From NCBI GenBank assembly GCA_900540085.1, contig UQEU01000008.1, forward strand, positions 1 through 64,000: DNA of 64,000 bases, read 5' to 3'. Each line of letters begins with the position of its first letter. The first letter of the stretch is position 1. The notes beneath the pieces were generated by a model. It made no database searches. It was not told the DNA's origin and saw only the letters and a program-made list of their open reading frames with translations. Shown here one piece after another: positions 36,086-44,271 of this stretch. The translations under genes and the position numbers were made by a program. Source of the stretch: an uncultured Eubacteriales bacterium. Its GTDB lineage: Bacteria; Bacillota; Clostridia; Oscillospirales; Acutalibacteraceae.

Positions 36086-36866
36086 CGCTTTCACCTCTGA
36101 GCATTTCCCACATTGTTATGGAAGCGGCGGTAGAAGCGTTCAGACTTTCTGCAAGCCCGAGCATTTTAATAGTAACCAAGCAATCGGAATTTTCCTTAAC
36201 TTCATCGGTAACACCGTTCGCTTCGTTTCCTATAACACAAATTGCTCCTTTTGAAAAATCACATTTTCTGATATCTTTTGCGTAAGAATAAGGAACAGTG
36301 GCATAAATTTTAATTTTACCGTTCAGCACTTTCAAAAATTCAGAAAGATTATCACAAAAAATGATTTTTATTCTAAGCAAACTACCCATAGAAGCACGAA
36401 GAGCTTTGGGATTATATATATCGCAGCCACCGCTGATTATGATGCCGTCAATACCGAGTGCTTCGGCAGTTCTTGCAACAGAACCTAAATTGGCAGGGTC
36501 CTGCACATTTTCAAGAGCGATATATTTTTTGTCAAAATCGACCTCATATACATCTTTTTTCATATTACAAACAGCAAAAATTCCCTGAGGATTTACAGTG
36601 TTGCAGATTTTATCCGCAATTTTTTCTGTTATCAAATAAGAATTTTTGCAAACTGATGAAAGTGAATCTACAAGTTTTGAGTTTTTTCTGTTAAAATTTT
36701 CAGTTACCAAAAGCTTTACCAATTCACAATTACTGTTCAAAATATCAGAACAAAGTCTTGCACCCTCAAGTACAAAAAGTCCCTGTTCATTTCTGAACTT
36801 TGAAGATGAAAACAGTTTTACCGTATCTTTGACAATTTGGTTGGTTTTTGAAGTTATCTTTTCCAT
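36078..36866 (-). CDS. SpoU/TrmH-family RNA 2'-O-methyltransferase
   Basis: A 262-residue knotted methyltransferase. An N-terminal substrate-binding domain is followed by the SPOUT motifs ALENVQDPANLGSVARTAEALG, VIGNEANGV and IKMLGLAESLNASTAASI. The RNA target (23S rRNA or tRNA) cannot be told from sequence. ATG at 36866 with TTAGGAGC upstream. First gene of the 15-gene block, reading into dprA with an overlap of 8 bases. Confidence 0.92.
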   Translation of the reverse strand: MEKITSKTNQIVKDTVKLFSSSKFRNEQGLFVLEGARLCSDILNSNCELVKLLVTENFNRKNSKLVDSLSSVCKNSYLITEKIADKICNTVNPQGIFAVCNMKKDVYEVDFDKKYIALENVQDPANLGSVARTAEALGIDGIIISGGCDIYNPKALRASMGSLLRIKIIFCDNLSEFLKVLNGKIKIYATVPYSYAKDIRKCDFSKGAICVIGNEANGVTDEVKENSDCLVTIKMLGLAESLNASTAASITMWEMLRGESDE

Positions 36867-36945
36867 AAAGCTCCTAAAAATTTTTTGCAATATAATAAGT
36901 TATAATAATATAATATATAAACAGTGCATACAAACAATCAAAACT

Positions 36946-36973
36946 ATAATAACACAAAAACTCAAAAGTTCAA
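36946..36973 (-). promoter_or_regulatory. Promoter of the SpoU-dprA-topA-...-leuS block
   Basis: TTGAAC (36968-36973) and TATTAT (36946-36951) on the minus strand with a 16-base spacer. The rest of the 36.87-37.05 kb gap is A/T-rich with nothing else recognisable. Confidence 0.6.
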
Positions 36974-37049
36974 GAAAAAATTTTAATATTAATAATTTTT
37001 TATATAATGAAGCAATTTTTAAACATATTCTGTTTAAAATTTTATAATA

Positions 37050-37081
37050 AAAAGACGACAATGTACAAAACATTGCCGTCC
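37050..37081 (-). terminator. Terminator of infC-rpmI-rplT
   Basis: GACGACAATG (37054-37063) and CATTGCCGTC (37071-37080) form a 10-bp stem with one mismatch, followed on the minus strand by TTTTT. Confidence 0.85.
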
Positions 37082-37087
37082 AAATAA

Positions 37088-37444
37088 TTATTTAAGTGCA
37101 GATTTTGAAGTTTCAGTAAGTGCTGTGAATGCAACCGGGTCTGAAATAGCGATTTCAGAAAGCATTTTTCTGTTGAGTTCTACACCTGCTTTTTTGAGAC
37201 CATTCATAAATGTTGAATAGTTCATACCGTTTGCTTTGCAAGCTGCAGAAATACGAGTAATCCAGAGTCTTCTGAAATCTCTTTTCTTTTGCTTTCTGCC
37301 GATGTATGCGTAGTTGCCTGACTTCATTACAGCCTGTTTAGCTGTTTTGAAAAGACGGCTTTTACCACCGAAATAACCCTTTGCGAGTTTTAATACTTTC
37401 TTTCTTCTTTTGCGAGTAGCCATAGCGCCTTTAACTCTTGCCAT
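37088..37444 (-). CDS. rplT: 50S ribosomal protein L20
   Basis: A 118-residue basic protein, needed for early 50S assembly. The N-terminal ARVKGAMATRKRRKK, GYFGGKSRLFKTA and AYIGRKQKKRDFR are highly conserved. Third gene of the IF3 operon; in Firmicutes L20 or its leader RNA controls this operon. GGAGG ribosome site. Confidence 0.98.
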   Translation of the reverse strand: MARVKGAMATRKRRKKVLKLAKGYFGGKSRLFKTAKQAVMKSGNYAYIGRKQKKRDFRRLWITRISAACKANGMNYSTFMNGLKKAGVELNRKMLSEIAISDPVAFTALTETSKSALK

Positions 37445-37481
37445 TTTACAATACCTCCGAAATTAGTGTAATATCTTTGAA

Positions 37482-37679
37482 TTATTTATATGGAACAAGG
37501 CGCTTGCATTGCTTCATATTTGTTGTATCTACAACTGCTGTTTTACGAAGATTTCTCTTACGCTTTGTTGATTTTTTAGTAAGAATGTGAGATGTGTAAG
37601 CGTGAGCTCTTTTTACCTTGCCGGTTTTTGTTGTCTTAAAACGCTTTTTAGCACCGCTGTGTGTTTTAATCTTAGGCAT
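37482..37679 (-). CDS. rpmI: 50S ribosomal protein L35
   Basis: A 65-residue very basic protein beginning PKIKTHSGAKKRFK, the L35 signature, and ending in VPYK. It lies between infC and rplT as in nearly all bacteria. GGAGGAATAATTA ribosome site. Confidence 0.98.
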   Translation of the reverse strand: MPKIKTHSGAKKRFKTTKTGKVKRAHAYTSHILTKKSTKRKRNLRKTAVVDTTNMKQCKRLVPYK

Positions 37680-37698
37680 TAATTATTCCTCCAAAATA

Positions 37699-38214
37699 TT
37701 ATTTATCTTTGCGCGACATAAACATAAGTATCTGTCGTCCTTCAAGTTTTGGTTGCTTATCAACAGTTCCTTCCTCGGAAAGTGCCTCAGCAAAACGTTT
37801 CATCGTTGCTTCACCGAGTTCGGGATGGCCCATTTCTCGACCACGCAAACGGATAGAAACTTTCACTTTGTTGCCGCCTGAAAGGAATTTTTTAGCATGA
37901 TTAACTTTTGTATTGAAGTCATGAACATCGATATTCAAAGACAAGCGAATTTCTTTTGTTTCAATGACTTTCTGATTTTTTCTTGCTTCTTTTTCACGCT
38001 TTGCTTTTTCAAAACGGAATTTGCCGTAGTCCATAACTTTACATACGGGAGGCTTAGCCTGAGGAGCAATTTTTACTAAATCAAGATTTGAATCTTCGGC
38101 GATTTTTAATGCTTCCTTAGAGCTCATAATACCGAGTTGTTCGCCTGTTGCAGAAATCAAACGAACTTCTCTGTCTTTGATTTCACTATTAATCTGCTGA
38201 GTTTCTTTACTGAT
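37699..38214 (-). CDS. infC: Translation initiation factor IF-3 (probable AUC start)
   Basis: IF-3 discriminates against wrong start codons on the 30S subunit. The N-domain starts at about SKETQQINSEIKDREVRLI and the C-domain includes KEIRLSLNIDVHDF and RGREMGHPELG. No ATG is near the expected N-terminus. A GTG at 38223 overlaps the only ribosome-site-like sequence (AGGTAGGGTG). ATC at 38214 lies 6 bases after it and gives a 171-residue protein of normal size. A rare AUU/AUC-type start is known for infC in other bacteria, allowing IF-3 to limit its own synthesis. Confidence 0.93.
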   Translation of the reverse strand: MSKETQQINSEIKDREVRLISATGEQLGIMSSKEALKIAEDSNLDLVKIAPQAKPPVCKVMDYGKFRFEKAKREKEARKNQKVIETKEIRLSLNIDVHDFNTKVNHAKKFLSGGNKVKVSIRLRGREMGHPELGEATMKRFAEALSEEGTVDKQPKLEGRQILMFMSRKDK

Positions 38215-38229
38215 GAAAAACACCCTACC

Positions 38230-38358
38230 TTTACAAAAATAAAAAGTACGAACGCAAAACACCCGTACTCAAAACACAAAATTCAGCCTTAACTTAAATT
38301 TCAGTATTGCCCTTTTCACATGGTTTAAGGGGAGAACGGTTGCGTCCTTCTTTATTGT
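38230..38358 (-). ncRNA. L20-type leader RNA of the infC operon with attenuator
   Basis: The transcript starts about 38358. It carries the conserved-looking block GACGCAACCGTTCTCC ... ACCATGTGAAAAGGGC seen in Firmicutes L20 leaders. It then ends in an intrinsic-terminator hairpin AGTACG (38264-38269 complement) / CGTACT (38245-38250 complement) followed by TTTTTATTTTT. This terminator before infC would allow attenuation by L20. Confidence 0.75.
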
Positions 38359-38364
38359 GAGAAT

Positions 38365-38393
38365 ATATTAACACAAACAAAACCCAATGTCAA
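38365..38393 (-). promoter_or_regulatory. Promoter of infC-rpmI-rplT
   Basis: TTGACA (38388-38393), 17-base spacer, TAATAT (38365-38370) on the minus strand, directly behind the mltG stop. Confidence 0.8.
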
Positions 38394-38396
38394 GAA

Positions 38397-39434
38397 TTAT
38401 TTTTTCCACGGGTATTGTTTTTTCAATTTTTCAAATTCTTCGCCTGTTTCAGCAAAATGGAACTCTCCCTTTAAATCGGAGAAAAAGAACATATATTTTG
38501 TATCTGACGGACTTAAAGACGCCTCTATCATATCTGTTCCGGGAGAAGAAATAGGACCTGCTGGAAGTCCTTTGCACCTATATGTATAGTATGTATCGTA
38601 CAAATCTCTTGAAAAACCGTAATCAAGGAGTTTTTTGCCATAGTAATATGTAACATCACACTGCAATTTAACACCCTTATCAAGTCTGTTATGAAGTACG
38701 GAAGAGATATTTGCTTTCGATTCTTCACTCAATGCTTCTTCCTGAATTACCGAAGCAAGAGTTACAGTTTCAAACAAACTGTATTTACTGTTTTTAATTT
38801 TATTTTTTATATCATCTGTCAAACGCTCGTCAAATGCGTCAAGCATTTCATCCACAATATCGGTTGCTTTTGAATTTTCTCCAAAACTGTATGTTGCAGG
38901 AAACAAAAATCCTTCCAAAACAAAGCCGACCTTTGAAGCATCGGGAAAATCTTTTAACCACTCATAATCATATTCAGTAGTTGACACGGCGCTATAAAAA
39001 TCTTGTTTAGCACAAATATTGTTTTTTTCCAATATATCAGCAATTTGAAAAACATCGCTTCCCTCAGGAATAACAACCTTAACCGACTTGTGAGAAATAT
39101 CAGGATTTTGCAGTTTTTTTGCAATCTCCTCATAAGTCATTCCGCCGTGAAACTCGTATTCGCCGTTTATGTAAACAAAATCGGGGTATTCTTTTTTCAT
39201 ATACTGACGCCAGTAACCCGGAAACTTTATAATACCGTTTTCTTTTAAATCTTTGCTTATTTCTTTTTCATAGTCGTCTTTTTCTATCACAAGACGATAT
39301 TGGGCTTCTTTGTCTGAAAATTTACCTATTTCATCCATTTTAAAAATCATACCGGCAGTAAAAACTGCAATTCCGGCAGTTAAAATGAAAATTGCAACAA
39401 ACAAAAAAGCAACTGCTTTTTTACTCTTCTTCAT
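38397..39434 (-). CDS. mltG: Endolytic murein transglycosylase MltG (YceG-like)
   Basis: Membrane enzyme that cuts nascent glycan strands. It has an N-terminal membrane helix (AVAFLFVAIFILTAGIAVF), a LysM-like region around VVIPEGSDVFQIADIL and the catalytic domain with ASVIQEEA, where the first Glu after Gln is in the catalytic position, and GLPAGPISSPG. 345 residues. The ATG at 39434 with an AAAGGTG site is used; a TTG at 39443 is also in frame. Overlaps the acetyltransferase stop by 14 bases. Confidence 0.93.
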   Translation of the reverse strand: MKKSKKAVAFLFVAIFILTAGIAVFTAGMIFKMDEIGKFSDKEAQYRLVIEKDDYEKEISKDLKENGIIKFPGYWRQYMKKEYPDFVYINGEYEFHGGMTYEEIAKKLQNPDISHKSVKVVIPEGSDVFQIADILEKNNICAKQDFYSAVSTTEYDYEWLKDFPDASKVGFVLEGFLFPATYSFGENSKATDIVDEMLDAFDERLTDDIKNKIKNSKYSLFETVTLASVIQEEALSEESKANISSVLHNRLDKGVKLQCDVTYYYGKKLLDYGFSRDLYDTYYTYRCKGLPAGPISSPGTDMIEASLSPSDTKYMFFFSDLKGEFHFAETGEEFEKLKKQYPWKK

Positions 39435-39873
39435 CTTTTTCAATCACCTTTACCATAGGAGTATGTTCTAACCCACGGTCTATAATATCGTTTGCAAAAA
39501 CCTCAAATCCAAAACTTTCATAAAGAGGCACGGCGTGAGGCTGTGAATCAACATATACTTTTTCAGCGTTGAGAGAAATTGCTTTATTCAAAAGTGCTTC
39601 TATAATCTGTGAACCGATTTTTTTACCACGATATTCTTTTTTCACGGCTATTCTGCCGATTTTAAATTTATTTGATACAATCAGCCTGCCTGTTCCTACA
39701 ACAGTTTTATCGACATAGGCTCCGACAAAATACGCACTTGATGTAACATCATCATACAAGTCAAACTCCTGTGAAGCAACAGCTCCCTGCTCATTTATAA
39801 AAACTTCTTTTCTGATTTCCATTAAAGCAGAAAAATCTGCATCAAACGGTGATATAAATTTTATATCTGCCAT
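39421..39873 (-). CDS. GNAT-family N-acetyltransferase
   Basis: A 150-residue single-domain acetyltransferase. The acetyl-CoA loop is RIAVKKEYRGKKIGSQII (R-x-x-G-x-G/A type), followed by the family's ESFGFEV segment. It resembles the ElaA/YjcF-like group, which acts on small molecules or proteins; its substrate is unknown. Co-transcribed with mltG, although a functional link is not evident. Confidence 0.88.
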   Translation of the reverse strand: MADIKFISPFDADFSALMEIRKEVFINEQGAVASQEFDLYDDVTSSAYFVGAYVDKTVVGTGRLIVSNKFKIGRIAVKKEYRGKKIGSQIIEALLNKAISLNAEKVYVDSQPHAVPLYESFGFEVFANDIIDRGLEHTPMVKVIEKDEEE

Positions 39874-39895
39874 AAAACAACCTCATTTCGTCATA

Positions 39896-39924
39896 ACTAT
39901 ATCACACCAATTTTCATTTTTCAA
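39896..39924 (-). promoter_or_regulatory. Promoter of the GNAT-mltG pair
   Basis: TTGAAA (39919-39924) and TATAGT (39896-39901) on the minus strand with a 17-base spacer. Confidence 0.6.
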
Positions 39925-40047
39925 CAAAAATATTTTACTTTGTAAATTGTTCACAAAAAGGAATTGTTTTAAACAAAAAATCTATATTTAAAATTAAATA
40001 AAACACAATCAAGCAGGGACTGTATCAACTTAATACTTAACGACTAA

Positions 40048-40082
40048 ATTAAAGGCAGACGGAATAACCATCTGCCTTATTA
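40048..40082 (-). terminator. Terminator of the SCP2/transketolase operon
   Basis: AAGGCAGA (40052-40059) / TCTGCCTT (40071-40078), a perfect 8-bp stem after the last gene of the operon. The T tract is short, so the efficiency is uncertain. Confidence 0.65.
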
Positions 40083-40092
40083 CAATAATCAA

Positions 40093-40887
40093 TCATTTCG
40101 CAAGGTCGCCGATAAGCATCATATAATCGCCGATTTGAGCACCAAATTCAGGTGCACCTTCCATTATAAGTTTTTTAGACTTTGTAAAGTCTAACATATC
40201 GGCTGTGCCGAGAAGAATACCAAGCGCTGATTTAGGTGTATCAAAAGCCATACAGAAGAATGGTTTTGAACGCTTATAAACACCTCTGCCGGCTCTTGAT
40301 TTACCGGCTTTAATTCTAAGGTAAGCAGACACTTCGTCGTGGCCTTCTACACGCCATGAATATACACGGTCAGGACTCTTTGAAGTCCATTCCTTGATTT
40401 GAGGATGACCGAGTTTATTAAGTTGTGATATACCCGAAGAAAGAAGATAGAAATAAAGTTTACACAAAAGAAGTTGTGTAGCTTCATCTTCAGGAGCTTC
40501 TTTAATAGAAAGAAGAGAACTCATTTTAAGAAGAGCCATCATAAACTTAATGAATTTTCCGAAAGATTTTACTTTAAATTTCGGGAGTGCTGTCATTTTT
40601 CCCTTAAAAAAGTCATTCATCTTTTCAAGAGATGAAAATTGAAGTTCAGCATCAATTTTATCCTGTCCGAGATACTCGCCCAATTTTACAGACCATTCAC
40701 CGTTTTCAACGATGAAATGAGTTGCCTCTTTTTCTTCGGCATTTTTCATAGCCGAAACCTGAAAAATAGCGTTTACCCCAACAAATTTTGCATGAATATC
40801 AGGACAATCCTCTGCTATTGTTTTAAGCAAAGGAAGTGCCGCATTCATAAACACCTTGTTTGTATAAATTGTTTCGTTTGTTGCCAT
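40093..40887 (-). CDS. SCP2-like protein B
   Basis: A 264-residue soluble protein starting at the ATG behind AAAGGAG. Its pattern (HFIVENGEWSVKLG, FSSLEKMNDFFKGKMTALP, then a second half with FFCMAFDTPKSALGILLG) resembles that of the protein at 44272-45036, so the two seem to be paralogues with an SCP2-like lipid-carrier fold in the first half. It lacks catalytic motifs. Last gene of the aminotransferase/transketolase operon. The role may be to bind a hydrophobic substrate or intermediate; this is inference. Confidence 0.6.
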   Translation of the reverse strand: MATNETIYTNKVFMNAALPLLKTIAEDCPDIHAKFVGVNAIFQVSAMKNAEEKEATHFIVENGEWSVKLGEYLGQDKIDAELQFSSLEKMNDFFKGKMTALPKFKVKSFGKFIKFMMALLKMSSLLSIKEAPEDEATQLLLCKLYFYLLSSGISQLNKLGHPQIKEWTSKSPDRVYSWRVEGHDEVSAYLRIKAGKSRAGRGVYKRSKPFFCMAFDTPKSALGILLGTADMLDFTKSKKLIMEGAPEFGAQIGDYMMLIGDLAK

Positions 40888-40958
40888 ATTGACTCCTTTC
40901 CGATTAGCAAAAGCAAACAAACGCATTTGCCTTTGCAACTGTTAAAACAAATTCAATT

Positions 40959-41972
40959 TTAGAATTCGTCGTCCCAGTCTTCATCTGCTTCAAAGTCTTT
41001 ATGCATAACTTCAGAAACTGCTTTAACAATACCGTTAGCATCAATTTCAGCAATGCTCATAAGGTCTTCGTGAAGACCGATTGTTGAGAATTCATCTTGA
41101 TGTCCGAGAGTCTTAAATGCACATGCTTTACCGCTTTTTGCGATAAATTCGCCAACTGCAGCACCAAGACCGCCGATAACACTATGGTCTTCAACAGTTA
41201 TAATTCTTCTTGTATCCATAATAGCTGACATAACAGCCTCTTCGTCAAGAGGTTTGATAGTATGCATATTAAGAACTCTTACTTTAAGACCTGCGTCTGC
41301 TTCAAGCATTTGAGCAGCCTGAAGAGCCTGATATACACAAGAACCGCAAGCAATAATTGTAATATCTGTACCGTCACGCATCATCTTTGCTTTACCATAC
41401 TCAAAAGTACAGTCTTCAAGATTTTTATAGATAATCTGGTCAAAACCTCTGTTAATTCTGATATAAACAGGGCCCGGAATATCGTATGCAGCTTTTACTG
41501 CGTGATATGTTTCAACACCGTCACAAGGACAAATAACTGTCATGTGAGGAAGAGCACGCATACAAGCCATATCAATAATAGCATGGTGAGTTGAACCTGC
41601 CTGACCGAAGGATGTACCTGCGTGTGTAGCAATCATTTTAACAGGAACATTCATATAGCAAATATCTGTATGAATTTGGTCAAGTGAACGAGCTGCTGTA
41701 AAGATAGCAAATGTTGAAGCGAAAGGAATGAGTCCGCTTTTTGCCATACCTGCAGCTACACCAAACATATTTTGTTCAGCAATACCTACATTGAAAAATC
41801 TTTCGGGGAATTTTTCTCCGAACATACCGATTTTTGTAGATTTAGCAAGGTCGGCAGTAAGAGCTACAACATCTTTATGCTCCGCACCGAGTTCGCAAAG
41901 TGCCTTTCCGTAATATTCTGCTGTGGAAAGAGCTGTTGTTTCAGTCATTGTATATGTCAAAGAACCTGCCAT
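40959..41972 (-). CDS. Transketolase C-terminal subunit
   Basis: A 337-residue protein holding the pyrimidine-binding and C-terminal domains of a split thiamine-diphosphate transketolase: VALTADLAKSTKIGMFGEKFPERFFNVGIAEQNM (Glu for ThDP activation is in GIAEQNM), and THAGTSFGQAGSTHHAIIDMA. It works with the N-terminal subunit encoded 3 bases upstream to move two-carbon ketol units between sugar phosphates or related donors. The substrate of this pair is not known. AGGAGG ribosome site. Confidence 0.92.
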   Translation of the reverse strand: MAGSLTYTMTETTALSTAEYYGKALCELGAEHKDVVALTADLAKSTKIGMFGEKFPERFFNVGIAEQNMFGVAAGMAKSGLIPFASTFAIFTAARSLDQIHTDICYMNVPVKMIATHAGTSFGQAGSTHHAIIDMACMRALPHMTVICPCDGVETYHAVKAAYDIPGPVYIRINRGFDQIIYKNLEDCTFEYGKAKMMRDGTDITIIACGSCVYQALQAAQMLEADAGLKVRVLNMHTIKPLDEEAVMSAIMDTRRIITVEDHSVIGGLGAAVGEFIAKSGKACAFKTLGHQDEFSTIGLHEDLMSIAEIDANGIVKAVSEVMHKDFEADEDWDDEF

Positions 41973-41975
41973 CTC

Positions 41976-42872
41976 TTACGCCTCCTTTTCTACGCGTGCA
42001 ACGCGTTCTTTGTAGTATCTGTCAAGACTGTCTAAGCAAGCCTTATAGCGTTCGTCATTGAGAGCACCGTAATGCCAATGATAGTCGTCCTGCATAAAAT
42101 CAATACCTGCACCTTTATATGTATCAAGTACAATACAATAAGGAACTTCGCCGCCGTTATAATAATTGTCGATAGTAACCTGAATAGCGTCGCTGATTTC
42201 TTTAATGTTATGTCCGTCAACACGAATAACTTTAAATCCGAAAGATTCAAATTTCTTGTCGATTGGCTCAACTTTCATTTCGTCATCAACTCTGCCGTCA
42301 ATCATGCACTTGTTAGCATCGACAGCAACAACGGTGTTTGTCAATTTGAACTGAGCAATTGTCATAGCAGCTTCCCAGTTTGAACCTTCGTTAAGTTCGC
42401 CGTCGCCTGTAAGAACAAAGTTCATGTACTGTTGACCTTTAACTCTGCCTGCAAGAGCCATACCTGCAGCAAGGCTCATACCGTGACCGAGTGAACCTGA
42501 AGAAGCATCTACACCTGTAATTTTGTTACAGTCAAGGTGCATACCGAACTTTGAACCTGTAAGGTTGAAGTTTTTAAGTCCCTCAATATCCATAAAACCA
42601 TAATCACAGATAAGAGGAGCGTATCCTACTGCAGCATGACCTTTTGAAAGAATAAAACGGTCTCTGTCTTCTTTTTGAGGTTCATTAACATCAATGTTAA
42701 GAAATCTGTAATAAAGTGTTGTGAGAAAGTCCATAGAACTCATAGCGCCACCGATATGACCGCTGCCGCCCCATACTGTTGTTTCAACAGTAAGTCTTCT
42801 CAATTCGTCAGCCTTTTTTTCAAGGCGAAGCCATTCTGCTTTGTCAAAAGGCTTCAATTCTTTTCTAGGCAT
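41976..42872 (-). CDS. Transketolase N-terminal subunit
   Basis: A 298-residue thiamine-diphosphate-binding half of a split transketolase. SGHIGGAMSSMD and the ThDP motif TGDGELNEGSNWEAAM...AVDAN are clear. The ATG at 42872 with GGGGG upstream is chosen; earlier in-frame starts would precede the ribosome site. It forms the enzyme together with the gene at 40959-41972. About 98 bases separate it from the aminotransferase gene, including a GGCGG/CCGCC hairpin at 42908-42921. Confidence 0.92.
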   Translation of the reverse strand: MPRKELKPFDKAEWLRLEKKADELRRLTVETTVWGGSGHIGGAMSSMDFLTTLYYRFLNIDVNEPQKEDRDRFILSKGHAAVGYAPLICDYGFMDIEGLKNFNLTGSKFGMHLDCNKITGVDASSGSLGHGMSLAAGMALAGRVKGQQYMNFVLTGDGELNEGSNWEAAMTIAQFKLTNTVVAVDANKCMIDGRVDDEMKVEPIDKKFESFGFKVIRVDGHNIKEISDAIQVTIDNYYNGGEVPYCIVLDTYKGAGIDFMQDDYHWHYGALNDERYKACLDSLDRYYKERVARVEKEA

Positions 42873-42970
42873 TTGTTTTCCCCCTGATTTTATTAAATAT
42901 AAACGGTGGCGGAAAGCCGCCGTAAATTTCATTTATTTTAATTCATATTTTCTGTCAAAGTTTTAAACTG

Positions 42971-44263
42971 TCAATCAAGTTTAATCGGTGTCCAATCCAT
43001 TTCAGGATGATTTGCTGCAACAACGCCGAAAGCGTCTTCTGCAATATCAACAGCAAGTTTAATGTCTTCGTCTGTAACAGAAGCATTCATAAAGTGGTTG
43101 TGGTGAGAAGTAAGGAAAAGACCTCTTGAAACGCACTCTGCAACCCACTCTTGATGAAGCATAAGGCTGTCATCATTTGCTATTCTCAAATAGAACAATG
43201 CCGGTTCACCTGAAACAACAAGGTTAAAGCCGTGTTCTGCACCTGCTTTTTTAAGACCTTGAGTAAGTTTTGTACCTGATTCTCTGAACATCTTAGGAAC
43301 ATCAAGTTTTTTCATTTTATTTATACAAGCAATGCATGCTGCAAAAGGCTCTGCACTCATCCAATATGAACCTGTATAAACAACGCTTGAAGCTGTTGCT
43401 TTCATATGTTCCTGTCCGCAAACTGCAGACATATTGTAACCGTTAGCAAGTGCTTTACAGAAACAAATCAAGTCTGCTTTAATGCCGTAGTAGTGGTCAG
43501 AACCTGCAAGGTCAAGTCTGAAGCCTGCACGAACATCGTCAAAAGCAAGTACCATACCGTGTTCGTCACAGAATTTACGAACTTGTTGCCAATATTCTTT
43601 TGTTGCACACTCATTATCTTTAAAGTTACCGTGATCGTATGGTTGAGCAATAATACCTGCAACATCGCCGCCACAAGCATCGTAAGCTTCTCTGAGAGCG
43701 TCCATATCAAACCAGGGAATTACTACATTGTTTGCAACTTCTTCCGGAAGAATACCCGGATAGTCGGCTTTTTGAGCCCACTGGAAGTCACCGTGATAAT
43801 ATCCTCTGAGGAATATCATTTTTTTCTTGCCTGTATGAGCACGAGCACACATTACGGCAAATGTTGTTGCGTCTGAACCGTTTTTCATAAAGAAAGCCCA
43901 GTCAGCCATAGCAACTGTATCTACAAGAAGTTCTGCACACTCTACCATCTTGTATGAAGGAGAAGTTGTACAGTTGCCTCTTTTAAGTTGTTCCATTGCA
44001 GCGGCATCAACATCGTCATCGCAATAGCCGAGAACGTTAGGGCCGTATGCACACATAAAGTCAAGATATTTATTACCGTCAACATCCCAAAAATATGTAC
44101 CTTTGGCATGATCGCTCATCAAAGGCCATTTAGTTATAGGAAGGAACAAACCTTCAGACGGTCCAAGATGTCCGTAAACACCTGACGGAATTACATCAAG
44201 TGCTCTGTTGAACCATTCACTGCTTTTTTCATGTTTATATTCAGGAAATTTACTCATCTTCAT
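42971..44263 (-). CDS. Class III PLP aminotransferase (glutamate-1-semialdehyde aminomutase-like)
   Basis: A 430-residue fold-I PLP enzyme: KNGSDATTFAVMCARAHTGKKK, LAFDDVRAGFRLD (PLP Asp) and CFCKALANGY (PLP Lys). No haem-synthesis genes lie nearby and the sequence is in a carbohydrate-type operon, so a role in tetrapyrrole synthesis is unlikely. It may aminate an aldehyde made or used by the transketolase. A second, distant family member is at 57000-58487. A GGGGG site precedes two close ATGs (44263 and 44257). Confidence 0.88.
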   Translation of the reverse strand: MKMSKFPEYKHEKSSEWFNRALDVIPSGVYGHLGPSEGLFLPITKWPLMSDHAKGTYFWDVDGNKYLDFMCAYGPNVLGYCDDDVDAAAMEQLKRGNCTTSPSYKMVECAELLVDTVAMADWAFFMKNGSDATTFAVMCARAHTGKKKMIFLRGYYHGDFQWAQKADYPGILPEEVANNVVIPWFDMDALREAYDACGGDVAGIIAQPYDHGNFKDNECATKEYWQQVRKFCDEHGMVLAFDDVRAGFRLDLAGSDHYYGIKADLICFCKALANGYNMSAVCGQEHMKATASSVVYTGSYWMSAEPFAACIACINKMKKLDVPKMFRESGTKLTQGLKKAGAEHGFNLVVSGEPALFYLRIANDDSLMLHQEWVAECVSRGLFLTSHHNHFMNASVTDEDIKLAVDIAEDAFGVVAANHPEMDWTPIKLD

Positions 44264-44271
44264 AGTCCCCC

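Noticed and set aside
19230..36866. Open frames on the plus strand opposite leuS, smc, topA and other genes
   Set aside because: They lack ribosome sites and recognisable products and lie fully within well-supported genes; treated as chance frames.
40093..42872. Steroid desmolase (DesAB-like transketolase) because of split transketolase plus SCP2-like proteins
   Set aside because: Nothing steroid-specific such as a hydroxysteroid dehydrogenase or transporter is present, and split transketolases are common in Clostridia. Kept only as a remote idea.
42971..44263. Tetrapyrrole-synthesis aminomutase (hemL)
   Set aside because: The family resemblance is real, but no haem or cobalamin genes are adjacent and the context is carbohydrate-type. 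The same holds for 57000-58487.
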